Shown in pieces: positions 1 through 8,955 of a DNA stretch of 20,537 nucleotides (positions are counted from its first letter, which is position 1; every line of letters starts with the position of its first letter). This DNA comes from JBOHWJ01 sp050736615. Lineage in GTDB: Bacteria; Desulfobacterota; Binatia; Binatales; Binataceae. The notes under the pieces were generated by a model, which worked only from the letters and a program-made list of their open reading frames with translations, searched no databases and was not told where the DNA came from. The stretch covers positions 1 to 20,537 of the forward strand of contig JBOHWL010000113.1 in NCBI GenBank assembly GCA_050736615.1, in the 5' to 3' direction. A program made the position numbers and the translations under genes.

Positions 1-1071
1 CTCTTGCCGATGATCAAGCACGGGCGCAGTGCCTATTTCGTACAGCAAAACCGCGGCAAGCGCAGCCTGTGCCTGGACTTTGGCAAGCCCGAAGCGATTC
101 GGCTGCTGCATTCACTGGCCGGCAAGGTGGACGTGGTCGTCGAAAATTACGGCCCCGGTGTATTGGAAAAAAGACGGCTCGATTACGCTTCGCTGCGCGA
201 GATTAATCCGCGCATCGTGATGGCTTCGATTTCAGCGTTCGGACGGACCGGACCATTATCACATAAGGTTGGTTACGATTATATCGCGCAGGCCTTTTCC
301 GGGGTGATGCATATGACTGGCTATCCCGATCGGCCACCAGTGATTATCGGTTTGGGAATCGGCGATCAAAACAGCGGCGTTCACGCCTTTTCCGCGATTG
401 GCTATGCGCTTTACTACCGGGAAAAGACCGGTACTGGACAGCATATTGATATCTCGATGGTCGATGCGCTTTATCATATGCATGAAGTTAACATTCAAGC
501 GTACGCGATGACCGACGGCCAATTCGTGCCCGAACGCATGGGTTCGCATCACGCTCTGGTGGCCCCATGCGGCGTTTTCCAAGGTCCGCAAGGATATATC
601 GTGGTGCTGGTGCTTGATCGTCAATGGCCTTCGATGGTCAAGGCAATGGACCGTCCGGAGCTGATTGAAGACGAGCGCTTCGCCACCGGAACGGCGCGGG
701 GCGCAAATCAAAAGGCGCTGATCGCGATCATCGAGGGATGGATGCAATCGCTGCCGTCGGATGAAGCGGTGTTGGAGGTGCTCGAGCGATATCGAATTGC
801 CGCCTCGCCGGTGATGTCCGTTGCCGACAGCGTTACGCACCCGTATTTCAAAGCGCGTGGAATGATTCGAAAGGTCCCGGATCCTATACTGGGTGAAGTG
901 ACTATTCCGGGCTTTCCATTGAAGTTTTCCGAATTCCCCGACCTTCCGGAGTTGCAGGCGCCGCTACTCGGTCAGCATGGCGGGGAAATCCTGCGCGATT
1001 TGCTCGGCTTGACCGAGCGGCAGATCAGCGATTTGAAGGCCGCCGGCGTGGTGTTTTCGGCGGACAAATGA
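1..1071 (+). CDS. CaiB/BaiF family (type III) CoA-transferase, 5'-truncated by window edge
   Basis: The frame is open from base 1 and the usual N-terminal Rossmann segment (the part ending in a GADVIKVE-like motif) is missing, so the gene starts outside the window. What remains is about 356 residues of a class III CoA-transferase, which moves CoA between carboxylic acids in the cytoplasm. Visible family motifs are VDVVVENYGPGVLE, INPRIVMASISAFGRTGP and the GQHIDISMVDALY segment, whose Asp in MVDA sits where formyl-CoA transferase has its catalytic aspartate. The tail has GMIRKVPDPILGEVTIPGFPLKFS, typical of the small domain. The acid acted on cannot be read from sequence. A convergent MarR-type regulator follows. 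The family call is secure and the substrate is unknown. Confidence 0.9.
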   Translation, partial: LLPMIKHGRSAYFVQQNRGKRSLCLDFGKPEAIRLLHSLAGKVDVVVENYGPGVLEKRRLDYASLREINPRIVMASISAFGRTGPLSHKVGYDYIAQAFSGVMHMTGYPDRPPVIIGLGIGDQNSGVHAFSAIGYALYYREKTGTGQHIDISMVDALYHMHEVNIQAYAMTDGQFVPERMGSHHALVAPCGVFQGPQGYIVVLVLDRQWPSMVKAMDRPELIEDERFATGTARGANQKALIAIIEGWMQSLPSDEAVLEVLERYRIAASPVMSVADSVTHPYFKARGMIRKVPDPILGEVTIPGFPLKFSEFPDLPELQAPLLGQHGGEILRDLLGLTERQISDLKAAGVVFSADK

Positions 1072-1108
1072 AGGTGCGTACGTTGGTACGCGGCGCCGGG
1101 TGCACCTT
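1071..1108 (+). terminator. Nested hairpin just after the CoA-transferase stop, possible terminator
   Basis: AAGGTGC (1071-1077) is complementary to GCACCTT (1102-1108). Inside it CGTAC (1077-1081) and GTACG (1086-1090) form a short hairpin with loop GTTG. It begins within the stop codon and lies between convergent genes, which suits a termination or mRNA 3'-end role. No T-run follows, so an intrinsic terminator is not proven. The rest of the convergent gap, up to 1342, holds nothing I recognise. Confidence 0.3.
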
Positions 1109-1342
1109 AAGTACGAAGACAATAATGGGAGGTCCCGCCAGACTCCCGATCGCCAAGCATGGGTGAAAGGAAGTCGTACCGTATTGGAATCGCCTTTCTG
1201 CGGGCTGCCCTGCGCGACGGCGCTGAAACCGGCGCGTAGGGGCGCAATCCAGCCGGGCTCCCATGATCGTCTCTGTGAAGATACCGGCAGAGCGCGCGAA
1301 ATCCGGCGCTTCAAGACGCCGTGCGGCCGATACCAACGTCGA

Positions 1343-1921
1343 TCATGGAGCGTTGACGTGCCCGTTCTTGGTCGCCCGCGCAAAGTCGTTTGCGCTTGGT
1401 CGCGAGGTGCCGACGTTTTTGTCGCGCCGTGACTGTCGCACCTCCAGAATCGCCACCGCTTTGCGCAAATAGCGGATTCCTCCAGCGACTTCTTCCACGG
1501 TCAACTGTTCGACTATGGGGTGCAAGAACCTGCGGCCCTGCTCGACCATCACTTGCAGGAATTTATGACCTTTGGCGGTGAGTGAGACCTGTTTCTCGCG
1601 GCCGGAGGCGGGGTCTTCCACGATTTCCAACAGGTTTAAGGGCGGACGTGCCATGCCCCGCAGCGCCTTGGTGATGGCGGAGCTGCTTACTTCAAACCAT
1701 GACTGCAGCAGCCGTTCGATATCCTTGCGCCGCATTCGCTCGCCGTTGCTTCCCTCCGAACGGATCAACCATAGGATAGCTGTCTGTTTGCGCGACAGTT
1801 GCCCGGCACGCATCTCGTCTTCCAGCGCGATGCACGCCTTGTAATGAACTGGATAAAATAGCTCCAGCAGTTCGCTTACGCGGCTGTCCTGGGTGATCGC
1901 TTTGCGACTCCTTGGGGTCAT
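1343..1921 (-). CDS. MarR-family winged-helix transcriptional regulator
   Basis: The protein is 192 residues from the chosen start and resembles MarR-type winged-helix regulators. An N-terminal helix (SELLELFYPVHYKACIALED) leads into the DNA-binding domain with LSRKQTAILWLIRSEG, MRRKDIERLLQSWFEVSSSAITKALRGM and a wing ending in VEDPASGREKQVSLTAKG. C-terminal helices would make the dimer. The start at 1921 is preferred because AGGAG lies about 10 bases upstream of that ATG. An ATG at 1957 and a TTG at 1972 are also in frame, but they have poorly placed ribosome sites and would overlap the divergent promoter. The gene faces away from the amidohydrolase at 2190, so by the usual MarR logic it probably represses that unit and itself. 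The ligand is unknown. Confidence 0.85.
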   Translation of the reverse strand: MTPRSRKAITQDSRVSELLELFYPVHYKACIALEDEMRAGQLSRKQTAILWLIRSEGSNGERMRRKDIERLLQSWFEVSSSAITKALRGMARPPLNLLEIVEDPASGREKQVSLTAKGHKFLQVMVEQGRRFLHPIVEQLTVEEVAGGIRYLRKAVAILEVRQSRRDKNVGTSRPSANDFARATKNGHVNAP

Positions 1922-1965
1922 TCCTAAACCATCTCCTGCACTATTTCTACGGGACATCGTTTCTG

Positions 1966-1994
1966 TTGACAACCCTTCCCAAGACCGGTTTATA
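1966..1994 (+). promoter_or_regulatory. Sigma70-like promoter for the amidohydrolase-LLM unit
   Basis: TTGACA (1966-1971) and TTTATA (1989-1994) are separated by 17 bases. This is a perfect -35 and a good -10, about 190 bases before the amidohydrolase start. The promoter lies directly upstream of the divergent MarR gene. A small palindrome GGAATGGTTCC (2021-2031) downstream could be an operator, but that is a guess. The long leader (about 2000-2189) contains no gene I can support. Confidence 0.55.
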
Positions 1995-2189
1995 GTTTCC
2001 TCGCGAAAAGATTAACGCACGGAATGGTTCCAAATAGCGAAACCGAATAAGAAGGTAACGGATCGAGCCATGAAACAGAAGTCAGAAGTCAGGCTGGCGC
2101 CTTCGGGCACGCATACCCGCCACTCGCTTATCGGATGTAGCGACCGGTTCGTGTGAAGGCACCGAGCGAACGGATCAGGAGAGTTAAAA

Positions 2190-3416
2190 ATGCCCGCGGA
2201 AGAACTGCTGATTGACGCCGACGGCCATATCCTCGAACCGCCCGATTTATGGGAGCGATATCTGGAACCGAAGTATCGCGAACGCGCGATACGCATCCCG
2301 GTTGGCGAGGATGGCTACGAATTCCTCCAGATCGACGGCAAAAAGGCGCAATTAACGAGCGCGGCCCTGCTTCATTCGCTGGGAGGAATGAAGAAACTGC
2401 GGGAAATGGGCTCCCAAGTTGAAGAGCATAACGCCGGTCGTCGCGAGGCCTTGGGTGCCGGGGCTCAGCAAAAACACGCGGCTTTCGACAGTTTGGCCAC
2501 CGGGCGGACGGAGGATACGTACCTCTCAGGATGCGCGCCCGGGGCGATGGACATGCGGGAACGGCTCGAAATTCTGGACCGGGAAGGCATGGCGAAGGCG
2601 GTGCTTTATCCGACGATCGGATTGTTGTGGGAGGCGGAACTGTTCGATCCCGAACTGTCCAGCGCCTACTGTCGCGCTTATAATCGCTGGATTACGGATT
2701 TTTGCGGTGATTCCGGCGGACGGCTCGTACCGATTGCGCATATTTCATTCGGGGACCCTGATGAAGCGGCGCGGGAACTCGAACGCGCCGTCAGGTCCGG
2801 ATGCAAGGGCGCGTTCGCTTGCCCCTTTACCATCACCCGCAAACCGCATGGCCATCCCGACCACGATCGCATTTTCGCGGCGGCGCAGGACCTCGACGTG
2901 CCACTTGCGATTCATCCCACGCTGGAGCCCCCTGAATGGGGCGTCCATCAGCGTTTCGACGGCATGGCATGGGCGGATTGGTACCTTGACCTGTTCGCCG
3001 CGCAAGGTGTGCCGCAAGCCTTCGCGACCCTGTTTCAGTATGGGGTGTTCGATCGTTTCCCGCGCCTGCGCGTGGTTGTGCTGGAATCGGGTGCCGGCTG
3101 GATCGGTTACTGGCTCGACCGGGGCGACGCGATTTATCGCCACACCCAGCTTGGTGGCACTGTGCAGTTAAGGGAACGGCCATCGTACTATTTCAAACGG
3201 CAGTGCTTTATTTCCGGAGACCCGGACGAACGATCGGTGGCGGCGTTGACGCGCCTGGTCGGAGAGGACCGTTTCTTCTGGGCCAGCGATTATCCGCATC
3301 CCGACCATCCCGGTGATTATCTCGAGGAATTACGCGGAATGGTGGAAGGGATGTCGGCGGCGGCACGGCGCGGTGTGTTGGGAGAGAATGTCGCGCGCGC
3401 TTATAAACTGCTGTGA
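2190..3416 (+). CDS. Amidohydrolase-2 family metal-dependent hydrolase
   Basis: A 408-residue TIM-barrel protein of the amidohydrolase-2 (ACMSD-like) superfamily, whose members hydrolyse or decarboxylate small molecules with a bound metal. The N-terminus has the family signature IDADGHILEPPDLWERYL, with Asp9, Asp11 and His13 at the metal site. Further conserved pieces are AAAQDLDVPLAIHPTLEPPEWG (the His is a likely ligand), VFDRFPRLRVVVLESGAGWIGYWLDR and FFWASDYPHPDHPG near the C-terminus, whose Asp is the usual last metal ligand. The ATG follows AGGAG at 8 bases. It lies between a divergent MarR gene and an LLM oxidoreductase on the same strand 137 bases later, so the two are probably co-transcribed and used for the same substrate class. 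The substrate is not identifiable. Confidence 0.9.
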   Translation: MPAEELLIDADGHILEPPDLWERYLEPKYRERAIRIPVGEDGYEFLQIDGKKAQLTSAALLHSLGGMKKLREMGSQVEEHNAGRREALGAGAQQKHAAFDSLATGRTEDTYLSGCAPGAMDMRERLEILDREGMAKAVLYPTIGLLWEAELFDPELSSAYCRAYNRWITDFCGDSGGRLVPIAHISFGDPDEAARELERAVRSGCKGAFACPFTITRKPHGHPDHDRIFAAAQDLDVPLAIHPTLEPPEWGVHQRFDGMAWADWYLDLFAAQGVPQAFATLFQYGVFDRFPRLRVVVLESGAGWIGYWLDRGDAIYRHTQLGGTVQLRERPSYYFKRQCFISGDPDERSVAALTRLVGEDRFFWASDYPHPDHPGDYLEELRGMVEGMSAAARRGVLGENVARAYKLL

Positions 3417-3553
3417 TCGCCTGGATATAGCCACGCGCCGCAAATAAGCATTGCTGGCGCAGATATGATACGCAGGCCGGGAAAGCATAGTCCCGCGAAT
3501 CGTGCGGGGCTCGGGACGCACGGTGCGACTGTAACCGGAAAAACGAGGTCACT

Positions 3554-4786
3554 ATGAAATTCATGTTTTTCTGTCTGCCCACCCTGCCAGCCACGCTGGA
3601 GGAACGGCGCGAGTTGCGCCCCATCGCCAACCAAACCGAGCGTTGGCAGCGAATGTTCGAGGAGGTGGTCGCGCTCGCACGCCGGGCCGAGGAATTGGGC
3701 TTCGATGCCATGGGCTTTCCCGAGCATCATTTGCACAGTGAAGGCCTCGAGATGGGAGGATTGCCGACCCTCTACCAGCACGTCATCGACCGCACTAACC
3801 GCATCCGCGTAGGTCCGATTGGATATGTGCTGCCCGGATGGAATCCACTGCGTCTGGCATTGGAGACCGCGTGGCTTGATCAGTTGAGTAAGGGACGGAC
3901 GTTCGTCGGTTTTGCTCGCGGGTACCAAACCAGGTGGCTGAACCAGATGGCCCAGAAAATTCACGTCAGCGCGACGGTCAGCGACAAGAGCCAGTCAGAC
4001 CGCGTCAATCGGGAAGCTTTCGAGGAGGTTTATCGCATCCTCAAGCTCGCATGGGGCGCGGAGCCGTTCAGTTTCAAAGGCAAGTACTACGAGTATCCCT
4101 ATCCATACGAGGAGGGGACACCGTGGCTCGCGCATGAATGGACCCGCGAATTCGGCGCACCCGGAGAAGTGGATGAGTTGGGGCGCGTGCGCAGAATCAA
4201 CGTGGTGCCGAAACCCTATCAAAAACCCCATCCGCCGCTTTTCCAAGCATTTTCGGTCAGTGAAGAGACGGTACGCTGGTGCGCCCGCGAGCATATCGTT
4301 CCAACCATTCTGCTCTCGCAGCCGGAGGTCACGCGCAAGCATGCCGAAGCTTTCCGCGAGGAAGCGCGCAAGGCGGGACGAACTCTCAAGCTGGGCGAGG
4401 GCATCGGCGTAATCCGCTGTCTGTATATCGGGCGAGACCGCGATCATGCATATCAACTGGCTGAGAATGGAGCCTGCGGGGTTGGCTTCCGCAAGTTTTT
4501 CCATCATTTTGGCTTCACTGAGGCCTGGCGCGAACCCGAAGATGATGAGCGGTACGCGGGCCGGCCGCTTCCACAATCGGAATGCACGGTCGATCGCATG
4601 GCGCGGGCTAAATTCGCACTCTTGGGCAACACGGCGGATATTCAGGCCGAAGTGGGCGCGATTGTCGAGAACGTCAATCCCGAATGGTTCGTATGGCAAT
4701 CCGATCAGGGTCTGCTGCCTTTCCCCGAGGTGATGCGGCAACTCGAAACCTTTGGCAAAGAGATCTTGCCACGGTACAAATCTTAG
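3554..4786 (+). CDS. LLM class flavin-dependent oxidoreductase (luciferase-like monooxygenase)
   Basis: A 410-residue bacterial-luciferase-fold (TIM barrel) oxidoreductase that would use FMNH2 or F420. The first strand is MKFMFFCLP. A helix carries the AEELGFDAMGFPEHH signature, where the EHH pair is typical of the active-site edge. IRVGPIGYVLPGWNPLRLALETAWLDQLSKGR and TFVGFARGYQ follow, as in LLM monooxygenases. It has a longer middle than short LLM proteins (YEYPYPYEEGTPWLAHEW). The ATG has GAGG about 7 bases upstream. It probably forms one transcription unit with the amidohydrolase before it. A hydroxylation or ring-opening role in degradation is plausible, but the substrate and the cofactor choice are open. 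Confidence 0.9.
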   Translation: MKFMFFCLPTLPATLEERRELRPIANQTERWQRMFEEVVALARRAEELGFDAMGFPEHHLHSEGLEMGGLPTLYQHVIDRTNRIRVGPIGYVLPGWNPLRLALETAWLDQLSKGRTFVGFARGYQTRWLNQMAQKIHVSATVSDKSQSDRVNREAFEEVYRILKLAWGAEPFSFKGKYYEYPYPYEEGTPWLAHEWTREFGAPGEVDELGRVRRINVVPKPYQKPHPPLFQAFSVSEETVRWCAREHIVPTILLSQPEVTRKHAEAFREEARKAGRTLKLGEGIGVIRCLYIGRDRDHAYQLAENGACGVGFRKFFHHFGFTEAWREPEDDERYAGRPLPQSECTVDRMARAKFALLGNTADIQAEVGAIVENVNPEWFVWQSDQGLLPFPEVMRQLETFGKEILPRYKS

Positions 4787-5095
4787 GTGAATCCGCACCC
4801 GGCGTAGGATCGGGATTTTCTATGCAAGGCGGATGTGGATATTGAACCCGCCATATGGCTAAGCCACGCCGCTTATGCGATGAAGTAGTCAGACCCGAAG
4901 GTAATTGAACGCGGGGTGTGGTGGAATCGGAATCTGGCGCACCCCGCTTGCATTACGGAGCCTCGCAGGGACGCGCGTCCGGCTCGCAAGCCGGGCTGAT
5001 TGGAGATGCGTTCCTCGCTACACGGTTGCGGTCGTTGCATCCCCGAGGTTATCGCACCGGTTCAAGTACACGGTGTCTCGTCCATCGGCGGCGCT
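4787..5095 (+). other. Convergent intergenic region with two hairpins, possible bidirectional terminator
   Basis: This gap separates the LLM gene from the end of the pqq operon, which points the other way. GCGGGGTG (4911-4918) pairs with CACCCCGC (4940-4947). GTCCGGCT (4977-4984) pairs, with one G-U wobble, with AGCCGGGC (4989-4996) around a CGCA loop. Their position between gene ends suggests a termination role, but neither has a T-run. The phrase GGTTCAAGT near 5060 recalls a tRNA T-arm, but no cloverleaf can be built. No coding sequence is supported. Confidence 0.3.
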
Positions 5096-6484
5096 TCAAG
5101 TAGAAAGGCATTCCGCATTTACTATTTGGATATGCTGATAACCTGCCTTGAGCAATCGCATTTTTAACTCAGCGGCATTACCCACGACTACCCAGCGCAA
5201 AGCATCCGCCGCGAGCATTCGCTTGCACGCGGCGGTTACCTGAATTGCGTCGATCTGGCGCAGGCGCTCCTCGAATGTCCAAACGTAATCGGAGGGTTGG
5301 CCGAGCAACAGACCCTCAGCGAGCGCGTCAGCCGTTTCCGCGCAGGTCTCATAGTGACTATAGTTCCGACCGACAAGATAGTTAATGGCACGACTAAGCT
5401 CCTCATCGGTGCACGGGGCACAAGAGGCGAGACCTTGAAGCTCTTGATGTATCTTGCCCATCGATTCGATCGTGCGGTCCGGGCGGACGGAACAGCAGAT
5501 GATCCAAAGCCCGCCATCACGCGTACGCGAACGCCAGGATTGCGCTCCATAGGTCCAGCCTTTATTTTCGCGCAGACTCAGATTAAGCCGTGACGTGAAC
5601 ATGCCCGCTGAAATAGCGTCGACGACCATCAAGGCGAGACTGCTTTCCTGACGCGGGATGCGTAATCCCAAAAACAAGCCGCATTGCTTCGCGCGCGGGA
5701 AATCGACCAGCATTAGCTCAGGATTCTCGTTAACAGCGAGCGGAGCGGCGTGCTGTTTGCTCGTTGTCGCGTTCGAATCAATCCGCGAAGATGATTTACG
5801 CCATCGGCGAAACCCATTCTCCAATAGTGGGCGCATTTCCGTGCACGCGGACCCGCCCGCCACGATCAAGGTGCCGCGTCCGGGTGATAGATGCTCGGCA
5901 AAGTACCTACGTATGTCTTCCTGCGTGAGGGTTGTGGTAGTGCGCGCGCCACCGCCGGTAATATAAGAAGGGCCGTACTGATGATTCGCCGGAAACAACA
6001 TCTGTGCAAGCAGCCGCGACGCGAGATTGAATGGACTGAGTAGTTCGCGCGAGATCAATTCGATCCGGGCCGCTCGCACACGGGCGAAGGTCCGCATATC
6101 GAAGTGTGGATTTGCTAATGATTGCGCATACAATGTCAGGGCGCTGGGCAAATTGCAGGCGAGCGCGGACATTGCGACGATTGCGCCGTCGGCCGCTCCC
6201 CGCCCGCTAATCGTCGCGCCTAATAATGTCAGTCTCGCATCAAGCTTGGCGCCGTTGAGTAATGCGGCGTCGCTGAACATTGCCATCGCCAGCTCCGCGC
6301 GGCCGCTTTGCGTGGGCGCGTCAACGCCAAAGCCGCCATCACAGACAAATCTCAATTCGGTCAGGGGTGAATCCGCGCGTTCGGCCATGAACACCCGCAG
6401 CCCGTTGCCAAGTGTAAAATCTGTAGTCGACCACGCCCGCGTGCAGGTTGGGACGATCGGTGGTGGCCTGGAGTTGGAGAGCAT
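5096..6484 (-). CDS. pqqG: M16-family peptidase-like subunit without the zinc motif (PqqG-type)
   Basis: A 462-residue protein with M16 peptidase organisation: a FTLGNGLRVFMAE N-terminal strand and a second lobe with FLGLRIPRQESSLALMVVDAISAGMFTSRLNLSLRENKGWTYG-like text (residues about 270-320). That R...GWTYG element is the conserved substrate-binding part of M16B proteins. At the place of the catalytic HxxEH it reads GRAELAMAMF, so it should bind no zinc and be inactive. Its ATG overlaps the TAA of the preceding gene (TAATG), giving translational coupling. By analogy with the PqqF/PqqG pair of Methylorubrum extorquens it is the non-catalytic partner of a heterodimer that degrades PqqA-derived peptide. 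It is the last gene of the operon. Gene name by analogy. Confidence 0.75.
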   Translation of the reverse strand: MLSNSRPPPIVPTCTRAWSTTDFTLGNGLRVFMAERADSPLTELRFVCDGGFGVDAPTQSGRAELAMAMFSDAALLNGAKLDARLTLLGATISGRGAADGAIVAMSALACNLPSALTLYAQSLANPHFDMRTFARVRAARIELISRELLSPFNLASRLLAQMLFPANHQYGPSYITGGGARTTTTLTQEDIRRYFAEHLSPGRGTLIVAGGSACTEMRPLLENGFRRWRKSSSRIDSNATTSKQHAAPLAVNENPELMLVDFPRAKQCGLFLGLRIPRQESSLALMVVDAISAGMFTSRLNLSLRENKGWTYGAQSWRSRTRDGGLWIICCSVRPDRTIESMGKIHQELQGLASCAPCTDEELSRAINYLVGRNYSHYETCAETADALAEGLLLGQPSDYVWTFEERLRQIDAIQVTAACKRMLAADALRWVVVGNAAELKMRLLKAGYQHIQIVNAECLST

Positions 6485-7818
6485 TAGTCCGAACTTTCGC
6501 GAATCTCCAAACTTGCCGCAGCGCTGTTCAGATACCGCCGTAGCGCAGCTTCAAGCAGTCCGCGGTTGAGCGCCGCGAACGTTGAGAGATGGCGATGATG
6601 GATCTCCGGGTGGCCGCCGAGTACAGTGGCTATCGCCACAGTGTCGGCCTTTCCCTGTGGTCTGCCAACTCCCTCGCTTGCGCGGACGAGTGTGGCAAAC
6701 AGCTTTACAGCAGTCTTGTCTACATCCCCAATGCTGAGCGTTTCGCAGAGCCGCTCGAGTTCATCAAGAATCGCGGTCTTGATCACATTCAGCGAAATGC
6801 CCGGCAATGCCGTTGCGGATAGGATAACTTGCGAACCAAGCTGGCGCGGATGTAATTCGATTGTTATGTCGGATGCCAGCCGTTCAGCGACGCACACGCG
6901 TTGCCATAATTGTGAGTCTTTGCCGTTGAGTAGTTCGCAGGTGGCTTTCACCACTGCATAATCGGCATGGGCGAATTCCGGCGCGGGCCAGGAAATATAC
7001 AAACGCCGATTCCCAGCCGCTCGAATCGAAATACCTGAAGCGCGGGCATCGTCCGCCACACTGACTGCGGCAGTTTTGGAGACCGCGCCGCGCGGAACGA
7101 ATGCGAAATACTTGTATGCCTTTTCAACAGCCGCTTCGGTCTGGATATCCCCCGCGATGACCACTACGGCATTGGCCGCGCCGTGATGTGAGCGGATCCA
7201 GTCGAGCGCGTCGCCGTGGGTAATGTTATCGAGCTGTTCGAGGATTCCGTTGGGCGGATGTGAGTATGGATGGCCCGTCGAATGGGTCAGCGCGGCAATC
7301 GTTGTGGCCGCGCGGCCGTACGGCTCGCTTTCGCGCTGGCGAAGTTCATTGCGGACCACCTCGCGCTGACGATCAAATTTCCTGAAATCGAGCGCGGCGG
7401 CAAGATTGGCCATGCGATCGGCTTCCATCCAGAGCGCGAAGTCGAGCGCGCCGGCCGGTATGGTTGCGAAATAAGCGCTGTAATCCTCAGTGACGCGCGC
7501 ATTCATGTACGCCGCGCCGGCCTGTTCGAACGGCAGGAAATAAGATCCGGGTACGGACATCGTTCCGGAGTACATCAAATGCTCGCATATATGCGCGAGG
7601 CCCGCCTTGCCGGGGGCCTCATCACGTGAGCCCGCGCGATAAACGACCCGAACCGCGACGACAGGCGCTTTGCAGTCGCAGTGAGCCACCACGGTCAGTC
7701 CATTGTCGAGCTGCGCAACAGTAGTGGGGATCCGCGCGGCAGACCAATCAAGCGGCCCCGTTCGCGGAGCGGAACCAATCTGAGATGCCTCGAACCGGCT
7801 AACGCACGTACCAGACAT
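6484..7818 (-). CDS. pqqF: M16-family zinc metallopeptidase (PqqF-type)
   Basis: A 444-residue M16B peptidase. The inverted zinc motif HxxEH is intact (His76, Glu79, His80 in AHICEHLMYSG), and the distal glutamate ligand is probably Glu158 in REVVRNELRQRE. LDNGLTVV and the RNE helix are typical of processing-peptidase subunits. The ATG directly abuts the pqqE stop (TAA then ATG), so it is translated with pqqE. In M. extorquens, PqqF and PqqG form a heterodimeric protease that cuts PqqA. Here the same split arrangement follows pqqE, and the other half lies immediately downstream. There is no clear signal peptide, so a cytoplasmic location is likely. The peptidase family is certain; the role in PQQ maturation is inferred from the operon. 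Confidence 0.82.
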   Translation of the reverse strand: MSGTCVSRFEASQIGSAPRTGPLDWSAARIPTTVAQLDNGLTVVAHCDCKAPVVAVRVVYRAGSRDEAPGKAGLAHICEHLMYSGTMSVPGSYFLPFEQAGAAYMNARVTEDYSAYFATIPAGALDFALWMEADRMANLAAALDFRKFDRQREVVRNELRQRESEPYGRAATTIAALTHSTGHPYSHPPNGILEQLDNITHGDALDWIRSHHGAANAVVVIAGDIQTEAAVEKAYKYFAFVPRGAVSKTAAVSVADDARASGISIRAAGNRRLYISWPAPEFAHADYAVVKATCELLNGKDSQLWQRVCVAERLASDITIELHPRQLGSQVILSATALPGISLNVIKTAILDELERLCETLSIGDVDKTAVKLFATLVRASEGVGRPQGKADTVAIATVLGGHPEIHHRHLSTFAALNRGLLEAALRRYLNSAAASLEIRESSD

Positions 7819-8955
7819 TTAGCGCGAAGGCGTCCGCGAGCTTAACTCGCGGGAGTTGCGATCATCACGAAAATAAATCGACTCGTCCCCGGTTGGCCGC
7901 CGCGCGCGCGTGACAGCGCCGAGCACGACTCCATGGGATGGAGCAAGCTCGCAGACCGGGTCGGTCGCCGCCGCGTTGCCGGTGAGCAAATAGGCTTGGC
8001 AGCGGCAGCCGCCGAAATCCTTGAAGCGCTCGGGGCATGAACGGCATGGCTCGCGCATCCAGGCGAAGCCGCGAAATGCGTTGAAGGCGGGCGAGTCATA
8101 CCAGATCCATCGAAGCGGATGCTCCAGGACGCGGGGAAATTGGAGCCCCGGCAGCATACGCGCTTGATGGCATGGCAACACGACGCCGTCGGCCGTAACG
8201 GCGATAAAGACGGAACCCCAGCCGTTCATGCAGGGTTTCGGCCGCTGTTCATAATAATCGGGTACGACCCAATAGACCTTGATCGAACCAGCCCGTTGAC
8301 GAAAATCGCTAATTGCCGTCTCGGCCCGCGCGATCTGATGTTGCGAAGGCAATAGCCGTCCACGATTCAAATATGCCCATCCGTAATACTGCGTATTCGC
8401 GAGCTCGAGGTACTCGGCTCCAAGGTGTTCGGCCATTTCGAGAATCCGTTCGATATGATCGAGATTCTCGCGATGGAGCACGACATTGAGAACCATCGGA
8501 TAGCCATGTTGCTTGATCAGGCGGGCAACCTTGAGCTTGAGGTCAAAAGTGCGGGCGTGACTCAGGAAATCATTCAGCTCGCGCGTCGAGTCCTGGAAAC
8601 TTAGTTGGATATGGTCAAGTCCAGCTTCGCGCAAATCGATAATGCGGCGCTCGTCCAGGCCGACGCCGGAAGTTATCAGGTTGGTGTAATAGCCAAGGGC
8701 ATGGCCCTCACGCACCAGAGTTTCAAGATCACCGCGCATCAGCGGTTCGCCGCCGGAAAAGCCCAGTTGGACGGCACCGAGCGCGCGCGCCTCATTCAAC
8801 ACCTTGATCCAGGATTCGGTGGAAAGCTCCGCCTCGTGCCGTGCGTAGTCAATGGGATTGGAACAGTATACGCAATGCAGCGGACATCGGTAGGTCAATT
8901 CCGCGAGCAGCCAGAGCGGATTATTTGGTGTGGATTTCAATCCATCCGCGCTCAT
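7819..8955 (-). CDS. pqqE: PqqA peptide cyclase, radical SAM protein PqqE
   Basis: A 378-residue radical SAM enzyme with CxxxCxxC at Cys24, Cys28 and Cys31 (TYRCPLHCVYC), followed by the GGEPLMR SAM-binding segment. The C-terminal SPASM region shows the auxiliary cluster cysteines in KPCMNGWG, VLPCHQA, EPCRSCPERF, GGCRCQAYLLTG and DPVCELAP. PqqE makes the carbon-carbon bond between the Glu and Tyr of PqqA, the first step of PQQ synthesis in the cytoplasm, with PqqD as peptide chaperone. The length matches the family. Its start lies inside pqqD (35-base overlap), with GAAGG about 6 bases before the ATG, so translation is coupled. The tail after the last cysteine, about 45 residues, is basic and probably disordered. 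Confidence 0.97.
   Translation of the reverse strand: MSADGLKSTPNNPLWLLAELTYRCPLHCVYCSNPIDYARHEAELSTESWIKVLNEARALGAVQLGFSGGEPLMRGDLETLVREGHALGYYTNLITSGVGLDERRIIDLREAGLDHIQLSFQDSTRELNDFLSHARTFDLKLKVARLIKQHGYPMVLNVVLHRENLDHIERILEMAEHLGAEYLELANTQYYGWAYLNRGRLLPSQHQIARAETAISDFRQRAGSIKVYWVVPDYYEQRPKPCMNGWGSVFIAVTADGVVLPCHQARMLPGLQFPRVLEHPLRWIWYDSPAFNAFRGFAWMREPCRSCPERFKDFGGCRCQAYLLTGNAAATDPVCELAPSHGVVLGAVTRARRPTGDESIYFRDDRNSRELSSRTPSR

Noticed and set aside
1100..1470. Plus-strand reading frames overlapping the end of the MarR gene
   Set aside because: They are low-complexity, Arg-rich and antisense to a clear MarR protein, with no family features.
5040..5090. tRNA-like T-arm (GGTTCAAGT) in the gap after the LLM gene
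   Set aside because: No acceptor stem, anticodon arm or CCA-compatible end can be drawn around it.
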